From Flavipsychrobacter sp. (GTDB lineage: Bacteria; Bacteroidota; Bacteroidia; Chitinophagales; Chitinophagaceae), in NCBI GenBank assembly GCA_025963465.1, contig JAOQAP010000090.1, positions 1 through 36,114 on the forward strand: a DNA stretch of 36,114 nucleotides, in the 5' to 3' direction. Made by a program: the position numbers and the translations under genes. The notes beneath the pieces are model-generated. The model worked only from the letters and a program-made list of their open reading frames with translations. It ran no database searches and was not told the origin of the DNA. How positions within the stretch are numbered: the first letter of the stretch is position 1; the number at the start of each line of letters is the position of its first letter. Below, piece after piece: positions 16,219-25,491 of the stretch.

Positions 16219-17580
16219 CTACTCTTTCACAAAACGCTTTGTTATCCTAAGCCCAGCCGAAGGGTCTACCACATGGACAATATATATGCCTGCAGGTAGC
16301 CCTGCAACATTTATCACTTCTTTCTTTTTTGCTTGCGATATATAGTATACTTCCTGCCCCACCATATTCCACACACTCACATCATTACCTTCAGTACCTT
16401 CTATGGTTAGCTCACCACTCGCTGGGTTTGGGTGTATTTTTATATCGTCCCTTTTCACCTCTGCTATCCCTACATGTAGAGTAGTGTCTCTTACCATACG
16501 GATACGATGATTGTCCATGTCCGCAATGAATATAGTGCCATATTCATCTACCCATACATTGCTGCATCTCATTCTGGCATTTGTTGCAGGGCCGCCATCT
16601 CCAAAATATCCTAAGGTACCTGTTCCCGCAACAGTTGTAATAACTTTTGTTACACCGTCAATTCTTCTTATTGTACCATTACTCTGTTCTGCTATATAAA
16701 AATTATCAAGCTTGTCAATAAATATACCCATAGGATAACCAAGCGTAGCATCAGTTGCAGGACCATCATCTCCGGTATGTCCCATAGTTCCGCTCCCTGC
16801 TACAGTTGTAATAATTCCGGTTGAGGCATCCACTTTACGTATTCTCTGGTTTGTTTGATCGCAGATAATCATATTGCCTGCTATATCTGCAAATACCTGT
16901 ATAGGGCCATTTAACGAAGCACTAGTTGCCGGGCCGCCGTCACCAAAATAAGCAGCAATACCATTACCCGCTATCGTAGTAATAATGCCGGTAGTGGCCG
17001 ATACTTTTCTAATCCTATGATTTGAATAGTCAGCTATAAAGATGTTGCCTGGCTTATCTACGTAAAGACCGCTAGGATTATTTAATCGCGCATCTGTTGA
17101 AGGACCGCCATCGCCACTCGCATTCCCTAGATTGATTCCACTTGGCCCACTTCCTGCTACCGTATTTATAATACCATTTGATTTTGTTATTTTACGTATT
17201 CTATTATTTCCCGCATCTGTTATGTATACATTTTCAGCAGTGTCTGTAAAAACTGTTTCAGGGATAAATAGTTGAGCGTTGGTTGCTTGACCTCCATCTC
17301 CTCCTAAAGCTGGCGTACCATCTCCAGCTATAGTAGTAATAATGCCGGTCGCTAATACAACCTTCCTGATTCGGTGATTAAAAGCATCAGCTATATACAT
17401 ATTCCCTTTGCCATCAAGGCAAAAACCATCGGGAGTATTCAATTCAGCACTTGTTGCTTGTCCGTTATCTCCACTATAAGCTGCATTGCCATCACCACAA
17501 ATTGTAGTAATAATATTTACCTGCGCATGCATCTTCCAGCAAGTACACGTAAATAACAATATTAAAAGCCATCTTATCAT
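16219..17580 (-). CDS. Secreted NHL-repeat beta-propeller with T9SS sorting tail
   Basis: Signal peptide MIRWLLILLFTCTCWKMHA/Q. About six NHL repeats fill residues ~20-370. Each has the pattern GIITTIAGxG...GDGGxATxAxLxxP followed by DxxGNxYIADxxNxRIRKV. The tail IHPNPASGELTIEG... AGLPAGIYIVHVV...ITKRFVKE is a T9SS sorting domain. NHL propellers are protein- or ligand-binding platforms, so a surface or secreted binding role is expected; no enzymatic motif is seen. The ATG overlaps the stop of the upstream lipoprotein gene (ATGA), indicating coupled translation. Confidence 0.9.
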   Translation of the reverse strand: MIRWLLILLFTCTCWKMHAQVNIITTICGDGNAAYSGDNGQATSAELNTPDGFCLDGKGNMYIADAFNHRIRKVVLATGIITTIAGDGTPALGGDGGQATNAQLFIPETVFTDTAENVYITDAGNNRIRKITKSNGIINTVAGSGPSGINLGNASGDGGPSTDARLNNPSGLYVDKPGNIFIADYSNHRIRKVSATTGIITTIAGNGIAAYFGDGGPATSASLNGPIQVFADIAGNMIICDQTNQRIRKVDASTGIITTVAGSGTMGHTGDDGPATDATLGYPMGIFIDKLDNFYIAEQSNGTIRRIDGVTKVITTVAGTGTLGYFGDGGPATNARMRCSNVWVDEYGTIFIADMDNHRIRMVRDTTLHVGIAEVKRDDIKIHPNPASGELTIEGTEGNDVSVWNMVGQEVYYISQAKKKEVINVAGLPAGIYIVHVVDPSAGLRITKRFVKE

Positions 17581-18512
17581 TCCCTTATGTATGTCAGGTC
17601 CGTATACTGTTCTGAAGAGACAATATGCTTAGTGATCTCACCATTGCTACAATTTATCCAATAGATATTAGTGCTGGTGCCGCCCTGCTGCAAAATGTAA
17701 CTGTTACTGCACGGATCAAAAGTGAAGTAGGAGTACTCATCTAAAAATGAGAGAGGAAACACCTTAACAACCGACATTTCCCCTGTACCCGGTATCTGCT
17801 TGATGAACGCTACCCCATCGGTCGGCAGAAGTGGGTTATTTGCACGATAGACATAATTGAACCCATAAAAAGCGCCATCATTGGAATTGAATTGCATCAA
17901 TAACAGCTTTTGACCTGCAGGCAGAGCCGTAACACTGTTGCTGCCCGGCGTGTACCTCAATGTTCCGTCCTCCAGGTAAATATCCCCTGTCCGTTCATCT
18001 ACACCGGGCACCCGCAAAACAGGATGATCATAGAGCGCTTCTATAGTATGGCAGGTATAGGTATTGCCGGAAATAGTAATCTCCAGCACTTTTCGTTGAT
18101 CGTAAGCGCTTCCATAGTCAACATTCGAATAATAAAGCTTATTGCCTACGTTACTGCTGAAAAAGCATATGTTACCACTTCCCATCTTGAATGACGGCGC
18201 TCCGCTGATAATGTCCGTTTTTTTATTTTTTGTATCAAACCTGTATATATCTACTGCTCCATCACCTTTAAGCTGCAACGTATACATACATCGGTCAGCC
18301 TTATTATAGCATGAAGTGCCGTTTGATCTTACCGGCGTGTACGAACTACCGCTGATGCTCTTACCATCAGCATTCACATCTGTAAGTACTACAGAGTCCT
18401 GTGTCACTTTTTTCCATGCCACAAACGAGTCATTACACACCTTATTGTCTTTGTGTTTGGTACAGGACAGGAAAAGAAGTGCAGTAAGCGAACAAAGGTG
18501 GAATGTTTTCAT
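17577..18512 (-). CDS. Putative lipoprotein of unknown function, probable beta-propeller-like fold
   Basis: The N-terminus MKTFHLCSLTALLFLSC ends in a Cys at residue 17 after a hydrophobic stretch, which fits a loose Bacteroidota lipobox. The mature part (~290 aa) is rich in beta strands and aromatic residues (YTLQLKGDGAVDIYRFD, GNKLYYSNVDYG, GDIYLEDGTLRYTPGSN, STNIYWINCSNGEITKHIV). It lacks a named motif; a propeller-like fold is only an impression. The stop overlaps the start of the NHL-repeat gene, so the two probably act together at the cell surface. Confidence 0.7.
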   Translation of the reverse strand: MKTFHLCSLTALLFLSCTKHKDNKVCNDSFVAWKKVTQDSVVLTDVNADGKSISGSSYTPVRSNGTSCYNKADRCMYTLQLKGDGAVDIYRFDTKNKKTDIISGAPSFKMGSGNICFFSSNVGNKLYYSNVDYGSAYDQRKVLEITISGNTYTCHTIEALYDHPVLRVPGVDERTGDIYLEDGTLRYTPGSNSVTALPAGQKLLLMQFNSNDGAFYGFNYVYRANNPLLPTDGVAFIKQIPGTGEMSVVKVFPLSFLDEYSYFTFDPCSNSYILQQGGTSTNIYWINCSNGEITKHIVSSEQYTDLTYIRE

Positions 18513-18532
18513 AGCAGATCAGATTTGTTATT

Positions 18533-18563
18533 TAAATGTAGTGAAAATATTTAGAAATATCAA
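18533..18563 (-). promoter_or_regulatory. Promoter of the lipoprotein/NHL operon
   Basis: On the - strand TTG (18561-18563) is followed after 20 bp by TACATTTA (18533-18540), one base from TAnnTTTG. It lies 20 bp upstream of the ATG at 18512. The spacing fits Bacteroidota -33/-7 promoters. Confidence 0.45.
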
Positions 18564-18612
18564 TTAAGCGCTATGCCGGCAGGCAATTCGTTACAGCAAC
18601 CAATATTCCCGC

Positions 18613-18644
18613 ACAAAAAAAAGCTCCCGTTTGAAAACGGGAGC
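18613..18644 (-). terminator. Rho-independent terminator of the dcw operon (after ftsZ)
   Basis: On the - strand GCTCCCGTTT pairs with AAACGGGAGC (arms 18623-18632 and 18635-18644), a 10-bp perfect stem, followed by a run of eight T. It lies 33 bp after the ftsZ stop. Confidence 0.93.
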
Positions 18645-18676
18645 GTACGCAATATGTAATCAACAAAAAACAATCA

Positions 18677-20380
18677 TTAATCAGGCTTGTTGCCGTCAAG
18701 GAATGTATTGATGGTCTGTATAGACCCCTGGGTTTTGTTCTGGTCGTCGTTCACGCCTACAGAGTAGCCGCTGTAGAAAGAATCAGATGATGCTACCTGG
18801 TTGTCCAGCTTCATGTTCTTACGCATGTAGGCAGGTACCGCTTCCATTTCGTCAGTGCTTTCTGTGCCTTTTATATTAAAGCTCATACGGCGCAGGCGCT
18901 CAGCACGGTCTTCCAGTGCTTTTTTCTGCTCTTCAAATCTTCTTTTTTCTTCCAGCTCATCTTCCGTAAGCACACGCTCACCTCTTGTGTAGGATATTGT
19001 TTCCCTTGGCTGCTCACGTACCGGCTCGCGAACAGGTTCTTTCACCTGCTCCTTCACCTGCATTTCAGCTTCGTTCTTTACTACCAGCTGCATCCTTATT
19101 TCTTCTACTTTCTGCTCTTCCTGCATATACATAGCGCTGGTGCCGGACGCTGCCGCATACTGCTCTTCCACAGGCGGAGGAGAGAAACTCAGTTCTTCTT
19201 TTACAAATGCATCAGATGGCTTGAACTCATAAACAGAATTATGGGTAACAGGCGCCGGCATTTCTACCAGTGTCGGGGACATATTTTCAGGTTCCCTTAC
19301 CATCATCTTTGGTTCTGAAGGAGTGAAAGCCTCAACAGTATTATCAGTGCTGCCCAGTGTTACCATGATCTTCTCAGGCTCATTGTTCTTTGCAGGATAT
19401 TCCAGGTTGATGTCCTTCTGGTTAAAGCCTGTAGCTATAATAGTAACAGCTATCTTTTCTTTCAGGTTCGGATCGTGGCCCATACCCAGGATAACGTCGC
19501 AGTTATCACCTGCCTGGTCCTGCACATAAGCCTGTATAGCTTCTGCTTCGTCCATAGTATGCTCAAACTCGCCTGCAGCAGATGTGATGTTCAGCAGCAG
19601 CCACTTAGCGCCGCGTATATCGCTGTCGTTCAGCAACGGAGAGTTCAGTGCTTCTTCCACAGCCATAAGTGCGCGGTTCTCACCGGTAGCAGATGCGCTA
19701 CCAAGGATAGCCACACCACCATTTTTCATTACTGTGCACACATCAGCGAAATCGACGTTGATCTGGCCGGTAGTAGTGATCACATCTGTGATACATTTTG
19801 CAGCAGTAGCCAATATATCATCAGCTTTAGCAAACGCCTGTGTGAACGGTAGGTTGCCGAACTGCTGGCGCAGCTTATCATTAGAGATGATGAGGATAGT
19901 ATCTACATGATCGCGCATGCGGTCTATACCCTCCTGTGCCTGCTTCATACGCTTACGGCCTTCGTAAGTGAACGGAGTAGTAACGATACCCACGGTAAGT
20001 ATACCCAGGTCGCGGCATATCTTAGATACTACAGGGGCACCACCGGTACCTGTACCACCACCCATACCGGCAGTAATGAATGCCATACGGGTATTCACTT
20101 TCAATATCTTAGCTACATCTTCTATGCTTTCTTCGCATGACTGCTTTCCTATTTCAGGATTAGCGCCTGCACCCAACCCCTGTGTAAGATGTGGACCTAA
20201 CTGTATCTTGTTGGCTACAGGGCTCAGTGCGAGCGCCTGCGAATCGGTATTACATACTACAAAATCAACGCCTTCTATACCAAGGCTATGCATGTAATTT
20301 ACGGCGTTGCTGCCGCCACCACCTACGCCTATCACTTTTATTATAGACGATTGATTTTTTGGAATTTCAAAGTGTATCAT
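18677..20380 (-). CDS. ftsZ: Cell division protein FtsZ
   Basis: The tubulin-like GTPase that polymerises into the Z-ring. The ATG at 20380 (MIHFEIPKNQSS, 567 aa) is preferred over the TTG three codons earlier. Motifs: GVGGGGSNAVNYM, the GTP-binding signature GGGTGTGGAPVVS, and the T7 loop NVDFADVCTVM. The globular GTPase covers ~1-330. A long variable linker follows, rich in Glu, Pro and Val (for example QVKEQVKEPVREPVREQPRE). Near the end, VPAYMRKNMKL looks like the conserved peptide that binds FtsA. About 45 residues follow it, ending in INTFLDGNKPD. It is the last gene of the operon, 76 bp after ftsA. Confidence 0.97.
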   Translation of the reverse strand: MIHFEIPKNQSSIIKVIGVGGGGSNAVNYMHSLGIEGVDFVVCNTDSQALALSPVANKIQLGPHLTQGLGAGANPEIGKQSCEESIEDVAKILKVNTRMAFITAGMGGGTGTGGAPVVSKICRDLGILTVGIVTTPFTYEGRKRMKQAQEGIDRMRDHVDTILIISNDKLRQQFGNLPFTQAFAKADDILATAAKCITDVITTTGQINVDFADVCTVMKNGGVAILGSASATGENRALMAVEEALNSPLLNDSDIRGAKWLLLNITSAAGEFEHTMDEAEAIQAYVQDQAGDNCDVILGMGHDPNLKEKIAVTIIATGFNQKDINLEYPAKNNEPEKIMVTLGSTDNTVEAFTPSEPKMMVREPENMSPTLVEMPAPVTHNSVYEFKPSDAFVKEELSFSPPPVEEQYAAASGTSAMYMQEEQKVEEIRMQLVVKNEAEMQVKEQVKEPVREPVREQPRETISYTRGERVLTEDELEEKRRFEEQKKALEDRAERLRRMSFNIKGTESTDEMEAVPAYMRKNMKLDNQVASSDSFYSGYSVGVNDDQNKTQGSIQTINTFLDGNKPD

Positions 20381-20456
20381 ACTATTCAAAATTTGGGGTT
20401 AGTGAATTATTATTTAGTTGTGAGTTGTGTAAGAAAATTTATGGTTGTTATTTGTT

Positions 20457-21875
20457 TTATCCTATTTCCTGGTCGTCTACATCTTCAAACATCTTCATGA
20501 ACTTGCCTTTCAGTCCGTCGAACAGGCGCTTCACGTTCTCGTTGCGCTTGGCCATCTTCTTTCGGGCTTCGTCCTTCATGTTCTGCATGTCTTCGTCTGT
20601 TTCAGGTACAGTAGTATCTGTTACTGTGGTCATTTCCTCCATTACAGGTGCCATTTGCTCTGCGGTAATGTGCATATAGTTGCCACCCTCACCTGCAAAG
20701 CGCATACGGCCACTTTCAAAATCATGGTAGCCACGCAGTATCAGCCCTATACAGGTTGAGTACATCGGGTTCATGGATTCTGTGTAACCGCCTGCCAGGT
20801 GTTCGTTAGGATAGCCTATACGTGCGCCCAGGCCGGTAACGAACTCAGTAAGCTGGGTAATATGTTTCAGCTGCGCACCGCCACCCGTAAGGATGATGCC
20901 GCCATATAAACGCTTGTCAAGATTGATCTGCTTCAGGTGGTATACCACATAGTCCAGTATCTCGTGCATACGGGCCTCTATAATGTGGGCCAGGTTCTTT
21001 ACTGATATTTCCTTTGGAGGCAATCCCCTCAGGCCCGGTATGGTGATATATGCATTGCTGTTCGCTTCTTCTGCTATCGCAGTACCAAACTGCACCTTCA
21101 TCTGCTCGGCCTGGGCACGCAATACACCCAGTCCGTTCCTGATGTCGTTGGTAATGTTCACGCCTGCGTATGGTATTACCGCTGTGTGCTTCAGTATACC
21201 ATCGTAGAACACGGCCATATCGGTAGTACCGCCGCCTATGTCCACGATAGCCACACCTGCTTCCAGGTCTTCATCGTTCATTACTGCGGCTGCAGATGCC
21301 AACGGCTGCAACACGAGGTCACGTGTTGTCAACTGTGCTTTGTCCACACAACGCTTGATGTTCCTGATGGCATTACGGTCGCCTGTAATGACATGGAAGT
21401 TGGCGCCTATCTTCACGCCGCTCATCCCTATCGGGTCTACCACATAAGGCGTACTGTCCACAGTAAAGTCCTGCGGCACAATATCTATTATCTGGTCGCC
21501 TGCAGGTATATACGTACGGTACTGGTCGCGGATAAGCAGGTCTATATCTTCCTTGCCTATCTCACTGTCAGTATTCGTTCGCACCCTGTCACCACGGGTC
21601 TGCAGGCTTTTGATGTGCTGCCCCGCTATACCCACGTACACCTCTTTTATCTCGAGGTTGGGGTTAGACAGGATACATTTTTCAATGGCCTGCTCTACCG
21701 AGCGGATACACTGCTCGATATTCATAACTACACCGTGGCTGACCCCTGCGGAATCAGAACGGCCTAAACCTAGAATTTCCACTTTACCGAATTCATTCTT
21801 ACGGCCGGCTATCGCTACCACTTTGGTGGTACCAATGTCCAGCCCTACGATAATTGGTTGTTCTTTCTTGCTCAT
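20457..21875 (-). CDS. ftsA: Cell division protein FtsA
   Basis: An actin-like ATPase that tethers FtsZ to the inner membrane. The ATP-binding motifs are visible: IVGLDIGTTKVVAIAG (phosphate 1), AIVDIGGGTTDMAVF (phosphate 2) and IILTGGGAQL (adenosine). The SHS2 (1C) domain lies in between (~85-175). The C-terminal helix (VKRLFDGLKGKFMKMFEDV) is amphipathic and fits a membrane-targeting sequence. At 472 aa it is slightly longer than the E. coli protein because of an acidic insert before that helix. It lies between ftsQ (27 bp upstream) and ftsZ. Confidence 0.96.
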   Translation of the reverse strand: MSKKEQPIIVGLDIGTTKVVAIAGRKNEFGKVEILGLGRSDSAGVSHGVVMNIEQCIRSVEQAIEKCILSNPNLEIKEVYVGIAGQHIKSLQTRGDRVRTNTDSEIGKEDIDLLIRDQYRTYIPAGDQIIDIVPQDFTVDSTPYVVDPIGMSGVKIGANFHVITGDRNAIRNIKRCVDKAQLTTRDLVLQPLASAAAVMNDEDLEAGVAIVDIGGGTTDMAVFYDGILKHTAVIPYAGVNITNDIRNGLGVLRAQAEQMKVQFGTAIAEEANSNAYITIPGLRGLPPKEISVKNLAHIIEARMHEILDYVVYHLKQINLDKRLYGGIILTGGGAQLKHITQLTEFVTGLGARIGYPNEHLAGGYTESMNPMYSTCIGLILRGYHDFESGRMRFAGEGGNYMHITAEQMAPVMEEMTTVTDTTVPETDEDMQNMKDEARKKMAKRNENVKRLFDGLKGKFMKMFEDVDDQEIG

Positions 21876-21902
21876 ATTGCGTTGAGTTTTTAAAACACTT
21901 TT

Positions 21903-22976
21903 TTAATGACCTTTCTTATCAGGATACACATACTTAGGTGCAGCCTTCTTTTTACCTTTTTCCTTATTACTCTTTAATGCGAATTTGTCTTTTGTTTTTA
22001 CTACTGTTTTGCTTTTGATAACCGGCTTTGCATGCAGCACAGGTTTTGCAACTTCTTTTTTCTTTTCTGCTACCACCTGCTGCACTTTTGCCGCTGCTGT
22101 GTTCACAGAATCCCTGGTATCGTTGGCCGCTTCCGTTTCCACTATGCTGTTGATCCAGTTCATGTTTGTTATGGCCTTGTCTACCGGCCCCTTATATGGC
22201 AGCGATGGTAATGCTACCACCTGCCCTTTATAACGCACATCCAGCGTTTCATACTTATCCCACCCTATGTGGTTCAGCACGTTCTTGTAAAATGCGAACA
22301 GGTTGCTGAACTTCTCTTTCATGTTCTCCGCATCACCAAACAATATGCGTTGATTACCTATCATCGGCACCAGCTCGAACATATCTGCCGAGTCTACGAT
22401 TACCTGCGATATCTGCGCCGACCAGAAAGAATCGGACTGTATGTGGCGCACCAGCGCTACTATGTCTTTCCTCATTGCCCAGCCCATGCTGTCATTCTTT
22501 ATCTCCGGCACATTGGTCACTACCGTTGTGTAGTAGATATAGTTGGCAGACAGCGGCATAATGCTCAGCGTAGTATCTATATAGTAGCTGGCTGTGTTTT
22601 GCTGAAAAACACGCACTACCGGTATACGCTGCGTTACATACATCTGCAATACCCTTTCATTGTCTACATACACCTGCGCATCTGCTATCCATGGGTCAGC
22701 CAGTATCACCTGCTCCATGCCATGTATATCCAGTTTAGATAATGGCGTATGTGTCACATCTATATTCTTCTGGTTTATCGCCAGGTCTATGATCTCCTGC
22801 TGCTCTACAAAATGATACTTCTTATCGTTGCGGATATGTACCGCCACGCTCGTCAGCATCTTATTGTTCTCTATTTTCGATGCGCTCACCATCGCCACAA
22901 CACAGCATACCGTTACCACCAGTGTAACGAACAACTGCAATATTTTGCGGATCGATATTTTGCGCTTCTTCGCCAT
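21903..22976 (-). CDS. ftsQ: Cell division protein FtsQ with a lysine-rich periplasmic tail
   Basis: A bitopic divisome protein that links cytoplasmic ring and periplasmic synthases. It has a basic cytoplasmic N-terminus (MAKKRKISIRK), one TM helix (~13-33), a POTRA-like region (~40-110) and a beta domain with YIDTTLSIMPL. Identification rests on this architecture and on its place between murC and ftsA. The last ~65 residues (from about 292) are an unusual Lys/Ala/Val-rich tail with many KKK and KSK patches, predicted to lie in the periplasm. The ATG overlaps the murC stop by one base (TAATG). Confidence 0.9.
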   Translation of the reverse strand: MAKKRKISIRKILQLFVTLVVTVCCVVAMVSASKIENNKMLTSVAVHIRNDKKYHFVEQQEIIDLAINQKNIDVTHTPLSKLDIHGMEQVILADPWIADAQVYVDNERVLQMYVTQRIPVVRVFQQNTASYYIDTTLSIMPLSANYIYYTTVVTNVPEIKNDSMGWAMRKDIVALVRHIQSDSFWSAQISQVIVDSADMFELVPMIGNQRILFGDAENMKEKFSNLFAFYKNVLNHIGWDKYETLDVRYKGQVVALPSLPYKGPVDKAITNMNWINSIVETEAANDTRDSVNTAAAKVQQVVAEKKKEVAKPVLHAKPVIKSKTVVKTKDKFALKSNKEKGKKKAAPKYVYPDKKGH

Positions 22977-24334
22977 TATTTATTCAGCAATATATTTTTT
23001 ATCGGTTCTACCAGTTTATCTATATCTCCCGCGCCGGCTGTTATGAACAGGTCCAGCGGGGCAGCTTTTACATATTCTATCAATCCTTCTTTCGATAATA
23101 TTGTGTGCGCATCATTGCTCATCCTGTCTGCTATCATCTGCGAGGTCACCCCTTCCATTGGCAGCTCACGTGCCGGGTATATATCCAGCAGTATTACTTC
23201 GTCTGCCATGTCCAGGCTGCGCGCAAAGCCATCAGCAAAATCCCTGGTACGACTAAATAAGTGCGGCTGGAATGCCACCACGCACTTACGACCTGCAAAC
23301 AAACGCTTTGCGCTCTTGATCAGCGCAGCCAGTTCTTCAGGGTGATGCGCGTAATCATCTATATACACCACCTTATCATTCTTCACCACGTATTCAAACC
23401 TGCGCTTGATGCCCTTAAAGCCTTTCAGTGCAGCTTTTACTTTCTCAGGGTCTATCCCCAGCATCTGCGTTACCGCTACTGCCGCTACAGCGTTCTCCAT
23501 ATTGTGCATGCCGCCTATCTGCAGGTGCAGCTGCTCTATGCGCCATTTGTCAGATACGATATCAAAGATGTATCCTCCGTCTTTCTGCTGAATGTTATCG
23601 GCATATATATCAGCCGCATCATTCTGCAGGCTATAAGTAACCGTGTTAGGCCCTTTCAGCTCCGCTTGCCTGTGCAACCCATGCTTTACCAGCAGTGTGC
23701 CGCCCGGCTTTATGTTCTTTGTATACTGTATGAACGCCGCTTCCATTTCCTCAGCAGTGCCATATATATCCAGGTGATCAGGATCTATTGCTGTCAGCAC
23801 CGCTACATCAGGGAATAGTTTCAGGAAGCTCCTGTCATATTCATCCGCTTCTATCACAGCTGTATCATTCTTGCTGCTCCAGTAGTTACGGTCATAGTTC
23901 ACAGATATACCGCCCAGGAAGGCATTGCAGCCATAGCCGGTTTCACGCAGCAGGTATGCCGTCATGGTAGATATGGTGGTCTTGCCATGTGTACCTGCCA
24001 CAGTTATGGCATGCATAGATTCTGTGATCCATTGCAACACATCGCTGCGCTTGTATACCGGGTAGTTATTATCACGGTACCAGTTCAGCTCTTTATGGTC
24101 TTTAGGAATGGCAGGAGTGTAGATAACCAGCTCTGTTGTTTTGTCCAGCAGCGCCACGTCATCAGTATAGTGTACGCCCATGCCTTCGCTCACGAGATGT
24201 TTCGTCAGCTCGGTCTCGGTCTTATCGTAGCCATTCACCACAGTGCCCTGCTCACGGAAAAACCTTGCCAGTGCACTCATGCCTATGCCGCCAATACCTA
24301 CGAAATACACATTTTTTATACCTCTTACGTTCAT
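22976..24334 (-). CDS. murC: UDP-N-acetylmuramate--L-alanine ligase MurC
   Basis: The ATP-dependent ligase that adds L-Ala to UDP-MurNAc, the first step of stem-peptide synthesis in the cytoplasm. It shows the N-terminal UDP-binding GIGGIGMSALA, the P-loop AGTHGKTTIS near residue 115, EADEYDRSF near 162, the DPDHLDIYG segment, and the C-terminal DDYAHHPEEL and FQPHLFSRT. Length 452 aa is usual. ATG at 24334. Its stop overlaps the ftsQ start. A 31-bp repeat lies in the 39-bp gap from murG. Confidence 0.97.
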   Translation of the reverse strand: MNVRGIKNVYFVGIGGIGMSALARFFREQGTVVNGYDKTETELTKHLVSEGMGVHYTDDVALLDKTTELVIYTPAIPKDHKELNWYRDNNYPVYKRSDVLQWITESMHAITVAGTHGKTTISTMTAYLLRETGYGCNAFLGGISVNYDRNYWSSKNDTAVIEADEYDRSFLKLFPDVAVLTAIDPDHLDIYGTAEEMEAAFIQYTKNIKPGGTLLVKHGLHRQAELKGPNTVTYSLQNDAADIYADNIQQKDGGYIFDIVSDKWRIEQLHLQIGGMHNMENAVAAVAVTQMLGIDPEKVKAALKGFKGIKRRFEYVVKNDKVVYIDDYAHHPEELAALIKSAKRLFAGRKCVVAFQPHLFSRTRDFADGFARSLDMADEVILLDIYPARELPMEGVTSQMIADRMSNDAHTILSKEGLIEYVKAAPLDLFITAGAGDIDKLVEPIKNILLNK

Positions 24335-24351
24335 TCCTTGTTTATTCCTTT

Positions 24352-24382
24352 TAACCTGTCAACTTATAACTTATCAACCTAT
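24352..24382 (-). repeat. 31-bp repeat, copy A (murG-murC junction)
   Basis: On the - strand it begins ATAGGTTGATAAGTTA. It differs from copy B (33102-33132) at only 4 of 31 positions. It contains the TGA stop of murG and further stop triplets in all three frames. Confidence 0.85.
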
Positions 24383-25489
24383 CACATATCCCCTTCCCGC
24401 TATCTCTATTACTTTACCGGCTATCCGTTCATCAGCATCCTTCACGGCCATTAGTTTCAAATTTTTCGACATCAGCTCCTGCATTGCTTTATCATTCAGC
24501 ACCAGTCGCAGTTTTTTCAGCAATTCAGTTTTCGCCTCATGGTCTTTCACCAGCAGCGCCGCATTGTGCTTTACCAGCGCCATTGCATTACTCGTCTGGT
24601 GATCCTCAGCAGCATGTGGCAGCGGCACAAATATTACCGGCTTGCCTGCTATGCACATTTCAGATATGGCCAATGCTCCCGCTCTCGATATGATTACATC
24701 CGCTGCGGCATACGCCTGTTCCATATCACTTATAAAATCAAAGACCTTTACCCTGCCATCATACTTACCGCCATGCTTCCTTGCCTGCTCATAATATGGC
24801 TTACCTGTCTGCCATAAGATGTTTATATCTTCTTTCATCAGCTCGTCCAGTTGCTCATCTATACATTCATTTATAGATCTTGCGCCCAGGCTGCCGCCTA
24901 CTATCAGTACCGTTTTGCCTTTGTGTTCTACGTTGAACCACGCTTTCCCTTCCTCGCTCGTCTTGTCCATCAGCGATATGTTCTTCCTTACAGGGTTGCC
25001 CGTCAGTATCAGTTTATCCTTAGGAAAAAACTGCTCCATATTCGGGTAAGCCACACACACTGCCTTTGCTTTCCTGCCCAGTATCTTGTTACTCTTACCT
25101 GCGTACGAGTTCTGCTCCTGTATCAGCGTTGGCACTCCCATCGACTGACCTGCATTCAACACCGGGAAACTTGCATATCCACCCACACCCACTATAGCAT
25201 CAGGCTTAAAATCTTTAATTATATCCTTTGCCGCTGTTCTGCTCTTCCAGAGCTTCATTGGCAATGAAATATTTTTCCAGATACTACTCCTGTTAAATCC
25301 TGCTATATCCAGTCCTATTATCTCAAATCCCTGCTCAGGCACCTTTTCCATCTCCATCTTGTTCTTTGCCCCTACAAACAGCAATTGTGTGCCGGGCTGC
25401 AGCCGCTGCAGGGCATGCCCTACTGCTATGGCGGGGAATATATGCCCGCCTGTACCACCACCTGCTATTATTACACGCAATCCGCTCAT
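24374..25489 (-). CDS. murG: Undecaprenyldiphospho-muramoylpentapeptide GlcNAc transferase MurG
   Basis: A peripheral inner-membrane GT-B glycosyltransferase that adds GlcNAc to lipid I to form lipid II. Motifs: IAGGGTGGHIFPAIAVG (8-24), VGVGGYASFPVL (~100), QEQNSYAG (~124), GGSLGARSIN (~195), and the donor-binding ISRAGALAISEM with PLPHAAEDHQTSNA (~268-305). The 371 aa length is normal. ATG at 25489, 2 bp after the ftsW stop. The last residues (YVIG) and stop codon are encoded by the 31-bp repeat. Confidence 0.97.
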   Translation of the reverse strand: MSGLRVIIAGGGTGGHIFPAIAVGHALQRLQPGTQLLFVGAKNKMEMEKVPEQGFEIIGLDIAGFNRSSIWKNISLPMKLWKSRTAAKDIIKDFKPDAIVGVGGYASFPVLNAGQSMGVPTLIQEQNSYAGKSNKILGRKAKAVCVAYPNMEQFFPKDKLILTGNPVRKNISLMDKTSEEGKAWFNVEHKGKTVLIVGGSLGARSINECIDEQLDELMKEDINILWQTGKPYYEQARKHGGKYDGRVKVFDFISDMEQAYAAADVIISRAGALAISEMCIAGKPVIFVPLPHAAEDHQTSNAMALVKHNAALLVKDHEAKTELLKKLRLVLNDKAMQELMSKNLKLMAVKDADERIAGKVIEIAGRGYVIG

Positions 25490-25491
25490 AC

